A DNA stretch of 34,117 bases from Gemmatimonadota bacterium (lineage in GTDB: Bacteria > Gemmatimonadota > Gemmatimonadetes > Longimicrobiales > Longimicrobiaceae). This document shows positions 25,281 to 33,079 of the stretch, piece after piece (the stretch's first letter is position 1; every line of letters begins with the position of its first letter). The position numbers were made by a program, and so were the translations under genes. The stretch covers positions 1 through 34,117 of the forward strand of contig JAQBQD010000162.1 in NCBI GenBank assembly GCA_028287185.1, given 5' to 3'. Below the pieces are notes generated by a model. That model was not told the origin of the DNA and made no database searches. It saw only the letters and a list, made by a program, of their open reading frames with translations.

Positions 25281-25584
25281 CGTCGTCGGGGGGCCGGTCG
25301 GTCGAAGTGGATCGATCCGAGGAACCTCGCATCCGCAGGGAGGAGGGCAGGGCGGAGAAGGGGAATCCGCCGGGAGGGCTTCACAACCCGCGCGTCGGCT
25401 GACGGTGCGACGGGGTTGCGCTTGTTGCGCGCGCGCGCATATGTTCTAGGTGCGGCCCCTCGCCGCCCGACGCGCTGCAAAGCGCCGCACCGATGCGACG
25501 GTGGTGGGATGAAGGTGTTCCGCCGCCGTTCTTCTTTGGTCCAGGCCACGGCTCTCCGGAGCCGCGCAACGACATAGATTTCCC
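25281..25584. other. Intergenic region before rny
   Basis: No gene seen. It holds the rny promoter (below) and, inside the presumed rny leader, an 8-bp hairpin opening near 25450 and a 6-bp hairpin with a TCCG loop near 25553-25568. Bases 25225-25334 can fold into a long imperfect structure containing the zapA hairpin; whether this is a stable RNA is unknown. Confidence 0.45.
25416..25445 (+). promoter_or_regulatory. Probable promoter of rny
   Basis: TTGCGC (25416-25421), 18-base spacer, TATGTT (25440-25445). Transcription from near 25452 would leave a leader of about 130 bases. Confidence 0.5.
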
Positions 25585-27153
25585 ATGTCCACACTGTTCA
25601 TCGTCGCCCTGGCGGCCCTCGCCGTGGGGCTGCTGGCGGGCTTCTTCGGGGGCAAGGCCGGCATCCAGGCCCGTCTCCGCAGCACGAAGGCCACCGCCGA
25701 GGACGAGGCCGCGCGCATCCGCGCCGCCGCCGAGCAGCAGGCCGAGAGCCTGCGCAAGGCCGAGGTGCTGGCCGGCAAGGAAGAGGCCTTCCGCGCCAAG
25801 GACGAGTGGGAGCGCGAGGAGGCCCGCCGCCGCGACGAGATCGAGCGCGTGGAGCGCCGCCTGCAGGAGCGCGAGGAGTCGCTGGACCGCAAGTTCCACG
25901 TGCTGGACGAGAAGAGCCAGGCGCAGGACCAGCGGGCCGAGGGGCTGGGCCGCCGCGAGAAGGCCGCCGAGGCGCAGGTGCAGGAGGTGCGCGTGCGGCT
26001 GGGCGAGGTGCAGCACAAGCTGGAGTCGCTGGCCGGCCTCACCGCCGACGAGGCCCGCCGCCAGCTCATGCACGACATCGAGGAGGAGGCCAAGGCCGCC
26101 GCCGCGCAGCGCGTGCGCGAGGTGAAGGAGGAGGCCCGCCGCGACGCCGACCGCGAGGCCAAGAAGATCATCTCGCTCGCCATCCAGCGCATCGCCGCCG
26201 ACCACACCGCCGAGACCACCGTCTCCGTGGTCGCGCTGCCGTCCGACGAGATGAAGGGCCGCATCATCGGGCGCGAAGGGCGGAACATCCGCGCCTTCGA
26301 GCAGGCCACGGGCATCGACGTCATCATCGACGACACGCCCGAGGCCGTGGTGCTGTCGGGCTTCGACCCCATCCGCCGCGAGACGGCGCGCATCGCCCTG
26401 GAGAAGCTGGTCTCCGACGGCCGCATCCACCCGGGACGCATCGAGGACGTGGTCACCAAGAGCCGCAAGGAGGTGGAGAACTCCATGCGCGAGGCGGCCG
26501 AGGAGATCCTGTACGAGCTGGGCATCCACGGCGTGCACCCCGAGGTGGTCAAGGTGCTGGGGCGGCTCAAGTTCCGCACCTCGTACGGCCAGAACCAGCT
26601 CATGCACTCCAAGGAGGTCGCCATCCTGGCCGGCAACATGGCCGCCGAGATGGGCTTCGACGCCACCCTCGCCAAGCGCATGGGCCTGCTGCACGACGTG
26701 GGCAAGGGCATGACGCACGAGCACGAGGGGACGCACGTGGAGCTGGGTTGGAACCTCGCCAAGAAGTACAACGAGCCCGCGCAGGTGCTGAACGCCATCA
26801 AGGCGCACCACGACGAGGAGCCGCACCTCTACCCCGAGAGCTTCCTGGTCACCGCCGCCGACGCCATCAGCGGCTCGCGCCCCGGGGCCCGGCGCGAGAT
26901 GTTCGAAACCTACGTCAAGCGCCTGGAGAAGCTGGAGGAGATCGCCACCTCCTTCCCCGGCGTGGAGCGCTGCTTCGCCATCCAGGCCGGCCGCGAGCTG
27001 CGCATCATGGTGCTCCCCGACCAGGTGAGCGACGAGGGCATGACGCGCCTCAGCGAGGAGACCGCCCGCCGCATCGAGGCCGAGCTGCAGTACCCCGGGC
27101 AGATCAAGGTCGTGGTGATCCGCGAGACCCGCGCGGTGGACTTCGCCCGGTAG
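25585..27153 (+). CDS. rny: Ribonuclease Y (522 aa)
   Basis: Membrane-anchored endoribonuclease that starts mRNA decay. N-terminal transmembrane helix at residues 3-23, long charged coiled coil to about 200, KH domain with Gly-Arg-Ile-Ile-Gly-Arg-Glu-Gly at 225-232, and HD domain with catalytic His370-Asp371 (Leu-Leu-His-Asp-Val-Gly-Lys). Length matches the family. The ATG 25585 start places the anchor at the very N-terminus. The ymdB homologue lies 4.2 kb downstream, whereas in B. subtilis rny (ymdA) and ymdB are adjacent. Confidence 0.98.
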   Translation: MSTLFIVALAALAVGLLAGFFGGKAGIQARLRSTKATAEDEAARIRAAAEQQAESLRKAEVLAGKEEAFRAKDEWEREEARRRDEIERVERRLQEREESLDRKFHVLDEKSQAQDQRAEGLGRREKAAEAQVQEVRVRLGEVQHKLESLAGLTADEARRQLMHDIEEEAKAAAAQRVREVKEEARRDADREAKKIISLAIQRIAADHTAETTVSVVALPSDEMKGRIIGREGRNIRAFEQATGIDVIIDDTPEAVVLSGFDPIRRETARIALEKLVSDGRIHPGRIEDVVTKSRKEVENSMREAAEEILYELGIHGVHPEVVKVLGRLKFRTSYGQNQLMHSKEVAILAGNMAAEMGFDATLAKRMGLLHDVGKGMTHEHEGTHVELGWNLAKKYNEPAQVLNAIKAHHDEEPHLYPESFLVTAADAISGSRPGARREMFETYVKRLEKLEEIATSFPGVERCFAIQAGRELRIMVLPDQVSDEGMTRLSEETARRIEAELQYPGQIKVVVIRETRAVDFAR

Positions 27154-27634
27154 CGCTTTCGGTCGAACGGGGCGGGGGACCGCTCCGGAGCCCGCCGGGA
27201 CGATACTGCCGTCCCGCCGGTCTCCTCCGCGGGGCCGGCGAGCCTCCTCCTCCGGGCGCGATACCGCCTGCGCCCTCCGTCCGGGGTCTCCCCGGCCCGG
27301 AGCGAGCCTTCCCCAACCGCCGGGAAGTCTCGCTCCGTTTTGCGTTTGGGGGCGCGCGAGAGGATTCATCATTCACACGTCCATGCCTGCCTCTCCAACC
27401 CCGGGATGCCGGCCGAACCACTCCTCCCCGCGATGCCCGACCATCGACCCGAATCCGCTGATACGGAGAAGATTTAGTTCGTGCCTACCCACTGGACGGA
27501 ATCGCGATCGAACTCAATGATTGACGATCGATCGATAGGCACGAACTTAAAAAGTTCCGTATGATATGCCCACCCATCAACTCGGCGACGGTGGTCTCCC
27601 CCCGATCCCCCCGATCCCCCGATCCACGCACCAC
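27154..27634. other. Intergenic region after rny, no gene seen
   Basis: It contains hairpins at 27196-27216 (7-bp stem) and 27275-27302 (5+6-bp stem, TCT loop), either of which may end rny transcription. It also contains an AT-rich patch with an inverted repeat (27476-27547). A minus-strand frame ending at 27474 crosses the terminator at 27635 and has poor codon bias, so I do not call it. Confidence 0.5.
27476..27547. repeat. AT-rich inverted repeat of unknown origin
   Basis: Perfect 12-bp arms (27476-27487 and 27536-27547) flank 48 bases. The right arm overlaps a second 6-bp palindrome (27543-27548 with 27552-27557, AAA loop). Base composition is clearly lower in GC than the surroundings. 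It could be a miniature-element remnant, an operator or a termination structure. Confidence 0.5.
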
Positions 27635-27678
27635 GCAGAACGGCTCTCCCCCGATCATCCGAGGGAGAGCCGTTCTGC
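27635..27678 (-). terminator. Terminator hairpin of the lipoprotein pair
   Basis: Perfect 16-bp stem (27635-27650 with 27663-27678) with a 12-base loop, 44 bases past the stop at 27723 on the minus strand. No T-tract on either strand. Confidence 0.75.
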
Positions 27679-27722
27679 TGATCCTTCACCGGTTCGAACG
27701 TCGCCAGCGCCGCTGGGACCCG

Positions 27723-28226
27723 CTACCGTGCATCCACGATGACGCCGTAGGCCTCGGGCGGGCGGTCGAGCGGGCCGGCGAGCCAGACGCGGGCTCCCGC
27801 CTTCGCCCGCAGCGGCTCGGGAAGGTGGGCCACGGTGTGCCGGCGCCCGTCCTCCGTCACCAGCACCCAGCCCGCGCCGTCCCGGGCCAGCACCCCGTCG
27901 ACCGCGGGCACGCCGGACGAGGCGCGCACCGCCAGCCCTTGCACCCGCAGCACGCCGCGGGGATCGCGACGGCCGTGCACCGCCACCTCCACACCGACGA
28001 CGCTTCCGAGAAGACGCCGGTCGCCATCAAGGCGGACGAGGGATCCGCCGGCGGCGTGCAGCACGAACGAGGTGCCGGGCTCCGCGCCCACCTCCTCCAC
28101 CGTGCCGCGCGCCGTGTCGCCCGCGAGCGCCGCCGAAGCCGGCGCGGCGCCCCCTTCCGCGGGCGGGGCCCCCCGCGCGCACGCCAGGGCGGCGAGCGCG
28201 CAGAGAGCGGCGGCCAGCCGGGTCAC
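27723..28226 (-). CDS. Small exported lipoprotein-like protein (167 aa)
   Basis: GTG 28226 opens a short signal sequence (Ala-Ala-Leu-Cys-Ala-Leu-Ala-Ala-Leu-Ala-Cys) with a lipobox-like Ala-Leu-Ala-Cys at about residue 16, so it is probably lipid-anchored. The mature part has two similar beta-rich halves, each with a Val-x-Val or Val-Leu-Ala-Arg pattern resembling small OB-like domains, but no family is certain. It starts by GTGA overlap with the stop of the large upstream gene, so both are one transcript and coupled. Function unknown; it may be a partner of the TIG/HExxH lipoprotein. Confidence 0.72.
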   Translation of the reverse strand: MTRLAAALCALAALACARGAPPAEGGAAPASAALAGDTARGTVEEVGAEPGTSFVLHAAGGSLVRLDGDRRLLGSVVGVEVAVHGRRDPRGVLRVQGLAVRASSGVPAVDGVLARDGAGWVLVTEDGRRHTVAHLPEPLRAKAGARVWLAGPLDRPPEAYGVIVDAR

Positions 28227-30913
28227 TGCACCCGGACGATGGCCACGCGCAGGTTGGAGTTCAGCGCGCCGCCGCCGTTGGCCTGCAGGCGGATGAGCTG
28301 CGACGCCGTCTGCGTGCCCGAGAGCTGGTACCACAGCGCGCCGCCGCCGTACATGGTGGTGACGCTCACCGGACCGAAGCTGCCGAAGGTGACCGCCGTG
28401 CCCATGAGCGGATACGGCAGCGTGTACGTGGAGGGGAAGTCCGCGTTCAGGCCCGCGTACACGTTGCGGAAGTTCCACGTGGGCTGCTGCGCGTCCAGCG
28501 TGAGGCCCGCGGTGCCGGGGTAGTCGTCGGCCGCCAGGGACAGCGCCCATCCGCCCAGGATCTGGTCGATGGGAGCCCCCGCCGCGTTGGCGAGCGTCGT
28601 CTGCCCCGACGTGGTGGCCTGTGTGACGTTCGTCAGGAACGCCGCGTCCGAGGCCCCGTAGCGGTCGATGGAGTAGCGGATGAGCGACCACGAGACCGCG
28701 TAGAAGTACGACGCGTTGTCGCTGGGCGTCCGGCCGAAGGGCGAGAGCAGGCGGCCGTTGCTGCCGAACATCTCCGTGTAGAGCGACGTGAAGTGCCGCT
28801 GCATGATGGACGCCGGGCCCCGCGTGTTGCTGTCGCACTCGGGCCAGCCGGACGGACGCACGTCGCAGTAGATGTTGACAGGGTTGGCCGCCGTGCCGTA
28901 CCCCGTGTTGCCCTTCCATGCCAGGGGGCCGTACACCGCCTGCCGTGCCCACAGCTCCTCGGAGGTGCGCGCCAGGCCCTCCTCCAGCCAGCTCGACTCG
29001 AAGGTCGGGGCGTTGTTCGCCACGCGCGCCGCATAGGCGGTAGCGTGCTTGCTCTCGTGGATGAAGGTGCTGCGGATGGTGCGGTACCAGTTGTCGGCCG
29101 TGTTGGCGCTGTATCCCGTGCCGGTCACGTTGGGCTGGTAGGCGTAGAAGTACTCGCCGAAGTTGCTGGTGGTGTTCTGGTCGCCCGCGCCCGCGTCGTT
29201 GGGGAACTGGTCGCAGCTCACCACGAAGCCCGCCACGCCCGAGAAGTGGTTGTTGATGATGGGCGTGAACAGGGCCACCAGCACCCCGTTGTTGTCCGTC
29301 TCCGCGTCGCGCCGCAGCACGTCGCCGAAGTTGGTGCTGAGGATGGGCTCCATGTCGGCGTTGAACTGGTCGCCGATCTTGTTGTAGTAGTTCTGCATGC
29401 TGGGGTTGTTCGCCGCCAGGAAGCCCGCGGGCGTGCTGTCCGCGTCCTCGTAGATGGCGATCTTCCCGTTGTAGTACACGCGGTTGGCGTTGATGCTGTA
29501 GTAGCTGTTGCAGATGGTGGACGGCGCCGTCGCGTTGATGTTGGACACGTGGAAGAGGCGCGTGGCCGGCGGCGGGACCGGGTCGGCCGAGACGCCCGAG
29601 ACCGAGCGGTGCATCCGCTTGTCATGCGCGAACCGGGGCTCCAGGCGGTCGTACATCTGCCGGTTGCGCTCCAGCAGGTCCATGTGCCGCTCCTCGGCCC
29701 GCTGCTCGAAGGCCCGCCCCGCGATCTCCGTCAGCGACGGCACGGCCGTCAGCGGCGAGGCCGCGAGCTGGTTCATGCGCGCCGTGCTCTCGGCCAGCGT
29801 CCCGGGCGTCTCGATGCCCGTCACGTCCCCCGAGATCTGGAAGTTCTGCGCGCTGGTGGGCGAGCTGCCCGCGTTGTACACGGTCACGAAGTAGCGGCTG
29901 GCCACGCCCGTCGCCGTGATCTCGTTGCAGGCCACGTCGGCCAGGGTCGTGACGATCACGGCCTGTCCCACCGCCAGCGTGCGCTGCAGCGCCTGCAGCG
30001 GCTGGCCGTACGGCATGCCCGCCTTGCCGCCCTGCGTCACCTGCACCGGCGCCGTGCCCGAGGCGGTGCAGGGCACCGTCACCGTGAGCTGCGTCGCGTT
30101 CCCGGCGGTGACCGTGGCCGCGCGGCCGCCGATGGTGACGCTGTTGCTGGCGAAGGCCGGGTTGAAGTTGTAGCCGGTGAGGGTGGCCGTCCCCCCGGGC
30201 ACCAGCGTGGCCGGCGAGATCCCCGTGATCTGCGGCGCCACGGAGGAGACCGTCCCCGACGGGGTCTGCGTCGCCACGTACACCTGGAAGGTGAACCCGG
30301 TGGCGCTGACCGGCACGTTGAACTGCCACTGCTTGCCCGTGGAGACCTCGCCCGCGGCCAGGATGCCGTCGGCGCCCAGCTCGGCCTGGTCCACCCCGCC
30401 GATCTTGCCGCCGTACTGGAAGAAGTCCTGGTTGGGCGACAGGAACATCCCCTGGCCCGTGGCGTTCGCCACCGTGATGGTGCCGCTGCCGCTGGTGACG
30501 GTGGGCGCCGACATGAGGAAGGCCTGCACGCCTGCGTCGTCGCGGGTCGCCCCGTCCGCCGTCGCCATGGCCAGGCTGGACAGGTTCTGCACCGTGGTGG
30601 TGAACGAGAACACCCCGCCGGCGTACCCCACGCCCGACGAGATCAGGCGAACGTACAGCCCCTGGCCGCCCAGGATGCGGGCCCGCACGCCGGCCGGCAG
30701 CGTCGTCCCCGCGTCGGCGGCGCACGAGACGGTGCCCTCGCGGACGTGCGCCTCGCACCTCAGCAGCGCGCCGGACAGGGTGGGCGACGGCTCGATCGGC
30801 TTCGGCCGCAACGCGTCGTCCGACGAGCAGGCGGCAAGGATGGGCGCCACGGCAAGCGCCACGGCAAGACGCCGCAGGATGCGCGCGGGGCCGGCCGCGA
30901 GGGTTCGGTTCAT
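28223..30913 (-). CDS. Large lipoprotein with TIG domain and HExxH peptidase domain (896 aa)
   Basis: Probable surface or periplasmic metallopeptidase. Signal peptide with lipobox Leu-Ala-Ala-Cys (Cys29). Residues about 40-225 are beta-rich. An IPT/TIG immunoglobulin-like domain spans about 228-281 (Ile-Thr-Gly-Ile-Ser-Pro-Ala-Thr, then Gly-Tyr-Asn-Phe). The C-terminal half has His-Glu-Ser-Lys-His at 619-623 and Trp-Leu-Glu-Glu-Gly-Leu-Ala about 20 residues later, giving two zinc histidines and a glutamate ligand as in gluzincins. The arrangement resembles M30 (hyicolysin-like) peptidases. The N-terminal part includes Ser/Thr/Asn-rich linkers. ATG 30913 has GGAGA upstream; longer forms lack a signal peptide. 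Substrate unknown. Confidence 0.85.
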   Translation of the reverse strand: MNRTLAAGPARILRRLAVALAVAPILAACSSDDALRPKPIEPSPTLSGALLRCEAHVREGTVSCAADAGTTLPAGVRARILGGQGLYVRLISSGVGYAGGVFSFTTTVQNLSSLAMATADGATRDDAGVQAFLMSAPTVTSGSGTITVANATGQGMFLSPNQDFFQYGGKIGGVDQAELGADGILAAGEVSTGKQWQFNVPVSATGFTFQVYVATQTPSGTVSSVAPQITGISPATLVPGGTATLTGYNFNPAFASNSVTIGGRAATVTAGNATQLTVTVPCTASGTAPVQVTQGGKAGMPYGQPLQALQRTLAVGQAVIVTTLADVACNEITATGVASRYFVTVYNAGSSPTSAQNFQISGDVTGIETPGTLAESTARMNQLAASPLTAVPSLTEIAGRAFEQRAEERHMDLLERNRQMYDRLEPRFAHDKRMHRSVSGVSADPVPPPATRLFHVSNINATAPSTICNSYYSINANRVYYNGKIAIYEDADSTPAGFLAANNPSMQNYYNKIGDQFNADMEPILSTNFGDVLRRDAETDNNGVLVALFTPIINNHFSGVAGFVVSCDQFPNDAGAGDQNTTSNFGEYFYAYQPNVTGTGYSANTADNWYRTIRSTFIHESKHATAYAARVANNAPTFESSWLEEGLARTSEELWARQAVYGPLAWKGNTGYGTAANPVNIYCDVRPSGWPECDSNTRGPASIMQRHFTSLYTEMFGSNGRLLSPFGRTPSDNASYFYAVSWSLIRYSIDRYGASDAAFLTNVTQATTSGQTTLANAAGAPIDQILGGWALSLAADDYPGTAGLTLDAQQPTWNFRNVYAGLNADFPSTYTLPYPLMGTAVTFGSFGPVSVTTMYGGGALWYQLSGTQTASQLIRLQANGGGALNSNLRVAIVRVQ

Positions 30914-31011
30914 CGAAAGTTCTCCGGGGAGGCGTTCCTGGCGCGGAAGCGCAGGGTCGCGGAAGCGTGGCGGGGGAACGCACGGCGCCGCGGGCGGGCG
31001 GTAAGCTGTCA

Positions 31012-31040
31012 GAAATATCGTGTTTTGGCCGTTTGCGCAA
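31012..31040 (-). promoter_or_regulatory. Probable promoter of the lipoprotein pair
   Basis: On the minus strand TTGCGC (31040-31035), 17-base spacer, TATTTC (31017-31012), giving a leader of about 90 bases to ATG 30913. The -10 box is imperfect. Confidence 0.45.
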
Positions 31041-31181
31041 GGGGTTTCATCGCCGCTCCCGCCGGACGGCGCAGGGGGTGGATGGGTTTCGGACGCGAGG
31101 TCCCCCCAGGCCTGCCCCCCCCAGGGCGGACGGGCCCACGGAGCGGGCCGAACGCCCTGCACGGGGCCGGCGCCCGGGGGT
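31041..31181. other. Divergent intergenic region between lipoprotein pair and ymdB
   Basis: No gene seen. Very G/C-rich with several C and G runs; the two promoters on either side are annotated separately. Confidence 0.4.
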
Positions 31182-31211
31182 TTGTCCGGCCCGCGGCCGG
31201 GGCGTTATACT
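31182..31211 (+). promoter_or_regulatory. Promoter of ymdB-folD-xseA
   Basis: TTGTCC (31182-31187), 18-base spacer, TATACT (31206-31211), about 140 bases before the ymdB start. Good -10, fair -35. Confidence 0.6.
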
Positions 31212-31349
31212 TCGGTTTCCTCCCGGCGGCGCCGGGCCCGCGGGCCGCCGCCGCCCGCCACCGCGAACGCACCGACGAGGCCGATTGATCGCATCCCCCG
31301 CGCCCCCCCGCGCCTGCCCCCGCCCGGCCACGACGCCGGGAGCGCGCGC

Positions 31350-32162
31350 GTGAGGGTCCTCTTCGTGGCGGACGTCATCGGCAGCCCGGGACGCCGGACC
31401 GTGCAGCAGCTCCTGCGCCTGGTGCGGAAGGACGTGCGGGCGGACGCGGTGGTGCTGAACGGCGAGAACGCCGCCGGCGGGTTCGGCATCACCCCCGAGA
31501 TCGCCCGCGAGTTCTTCGCGCTGGACGTGGACGTGGTCACCACGGGCAACCACGTCTGGGACAAGAAGGAGATCCTTCCCTACCTGGACCTGGAGCCCCG
31601 CATCCTGCGGCCCGCCAACTTCCCGCCGGGCAACCCGGGGCACGGGTCGGTGGTGGTGGAGGCGGCGGGGGCGCGGCTGGCCGTGCTGAACCTGCAGGGC
31701 CGCACCTTCATGGCCCCCATCGACGACCCCTTCCGCTGCGTGGAGGGCCTGCTGGCGGAGCTGAAGGGCCGGGCGGACGCGATCGTGATCGACTTCCACG
31801 CCGAGGCCACCAGCGAGAAGCAGGCGTTCGCGCGGTGGCTGGACGGCCGCGTCGCCGCGGTGGTGGGCACCCACACGCACGTGCAGACGGCGGACGAGCG
31901 CGTGCTTCCGAAGGGCACCGCGCAGATCACCGACCTGGGGATGACGGGCGGCCTGGGCGGGGTGATCGGGATGAAGGCCGAGATCTCCATCGACCGCCAG
32001 CTCCTGCAGGCGCGCGGCGAGCGCATGCAGCCGGCCGACGACGACCTGCACCTACAGGGCGCGGTGGTGGAGATCGATCCCGCGCGGGGCACGGCGAAGT
32101 CGATCGAGCGGGTGAGCGTGGGGTACGCGCGGGTCCTGGAAGGCAAGTTCAAACACGGGTGA
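31350..32162 (+). CDS. ymdB: YmdB family metallophosphoesterase (270 aa)
   Basis: Calcineurin-like phosphoesterase of the TIGR00282/YmdB family; the B. subtilis protein is a 2',3'-cyclic-nucleotide phosphodiesterase affecting biofilm and sporulation decisions. Metal-binding motifs are Ala-Asp-Val-Ile-Gly-Ser-Pro-Gly at the N-terminus, Asn-Gly-Glu-Asn-Ala-Ala-Gly-Gly near 35-42, Thr-Thr-Gly-Asn-His-Val-Trp near 64-70, Phe-His-Ala-Glu-Ala-Thr and Gly-Thr-His-Thr-His-Val. GTG 31350 is the only start that gives the family's length. folD overlaps its stop (GTGA at 32159). The physiological role in this organism is not inferable. Confidence 0.93.
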   Translation: MRVLFVADVIGSPGRRTVQQLLRLVRKDVRADAVVLNGENAAGGFGITPEIAREFFALDVDVVTTGNHVWDKKEILPYLDLEPRILRPANFPPGNPGHGSVVVEAAGARLAVLNLQGRTFMAPIDDPFRCVEGLLAELKGRADAIVIDFHAEATSEKQAFARWLDGRVAAVVGTHTHVQTADERVLPKGTAQITDLGMTGGLGGVIGMKAEISIDRQLLQARGERMQPADDDLHLQGAVVEIDPARGTAKSIERVSVGYARVLEGKFKHG

Positions 32163-33079
32163 ACGTGTCGGCACGCATCGTCGATGGGACCGAGATCAGC
32201 CGCGCCATCCGCGCGGAGGTGGCCGCCGAGGTGGCGCAGCTCCGCGCGGCGGGCGTCGTGCCCGGGCTCGCCGTCGTCCTCGTGGGGGCGGACGGGGCGA
32301 GCGAGGTGTACGTGCGCAGCAAGGCGCGGGCGTGCCGCGAGGCGGGCATGCACGACCGCACCCTGCACCTTCCCGCCGAGGTGACGGCGGAGGAGCTGTA
32401 CGGGGTGATCGACGGGCTGAACGCAGATCCCGACATCCACGGCATCCTCCTGCAGCTCCCCCTGCCCGCGCACCTCAATCCCAAGCCCTTCCTGGAGCGC
32501 ATCGACGCGGCCAAGGACGTGGACGGGTTCCACCCGCTCAACGTGGGGCGCGCCTTCATCGGCGACCCGCGCGGCTTCGTGCCCGCGACGCCGGCGGGGA
32601 TCATGGAGATGATCCGCCGCGAGCAGATCCCCACGCAGGGCAGGCACGCCGTGATCGTGGGCCGCAGCCTCATCGTCAGCAAGCCGCTCATGTCGCTGCT
32701 GATGGCGCCGGGGCCCAACGCCGGCGTCACCCTGGTCCATCGTCACACGCCCGACATCGCGCCCTTCACGCGGATGGCGGACATCCTGATCGTGGCCGTG
32801 GGCAAGCCGGGGCTGGTGACGGCCGACATGGTGAAGCCCGGGGCCGCCGTCTTCGACGTGGGCATCACCCGGGTGCCCGACCCCGCCGACCCGCGCGGCT
32901 ACCGCGTCGTCGGCGACGTGGACCACGCGGGTGTGTCCGAGGTCGCCGGCGCCATCACCCCCGTGCCCGGCGGCGTCGGGCCCATGACCATCGCCATGCT
33001 GCTGCGGAACACGGTGGAGGCGGCGAGGCGGGACGCAGCGCGCACGCGGAAGCGGGACCGGCGCCGGGCCGCGCCGTGA
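32159..33079 (+). CDS. folD: Bifunctional methylenetetrahydrofolate dehydrogenase/cyclohydrolase FolD (306 aa)
   Basis: Interconverts 5,10-methylene- and 10-formyl-tetrahydrofolate with NADP. Catalytic Tyr/Lys are in Val-Tyr-Val-Arg-Ser-Lys-Ala-Arg; Leu-Leu-Gln-Leu-Pro-Leu-Pro, Asp-Val-Asp-Gly-Phe-His, Gly-Arg-Ser-Leu-Ile-Val-Ser-Lys-Pro (the usual Gly before Lys replaced by Ser) and Pro-Gly-Gly-Val-Gly-Pro-Met-Thr complete the signatures. GTG 32159 overlaps the ymdB stop; a GTG at 32165 is an alternative start. The basic C-terminal tail of about 15 residues is unusual. It couples to xseA through a GTGA overlap. Confidence 0.96.
   Translation: MNVSARIVDGTEISRAIRAEVAAEVAQLRAAGVVPGLAVVLVGADGASEVYVRSKARACREAGMHDRTLHLPAEVTAEELYGVIDGLNADPDIHGILLQLPLPAHLNPKPFLERIDAAKDVDGFHPLNVGRAFIGDPRGFVPATPAGIMEMIRREQIPTQGRHAVIVGRSLIVSKPLMSLLMAPGPNAGVTLVHRHTPDIAPFTRMADILIVAVGKPGLVTADMVKPGAAVFDVGITRVPDPADPRGYRVVGDVDHAGVSEVAGAITPVPGGVGPMTIAMLLRNTVEAARRDAARTRKRDRRRAAP

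Noticed and set aside
25381..27372. 663-codon minus-strand frame opposite rny
   Set aside because: Shadow of rny, with Leu/Ala/His-rich low-complexity sequence.
27474..27689. 71-codon minus frame downstream of the lipoprotein pair
   Set aside because: Third-position GC near 50 percent in the readable part, and it spans the terminator hairpin.
27680..27722. tRNA-like GGTTCGAA word
   Set aside because: No acceptor stem, anticodon arm or CCA end can be built around it.
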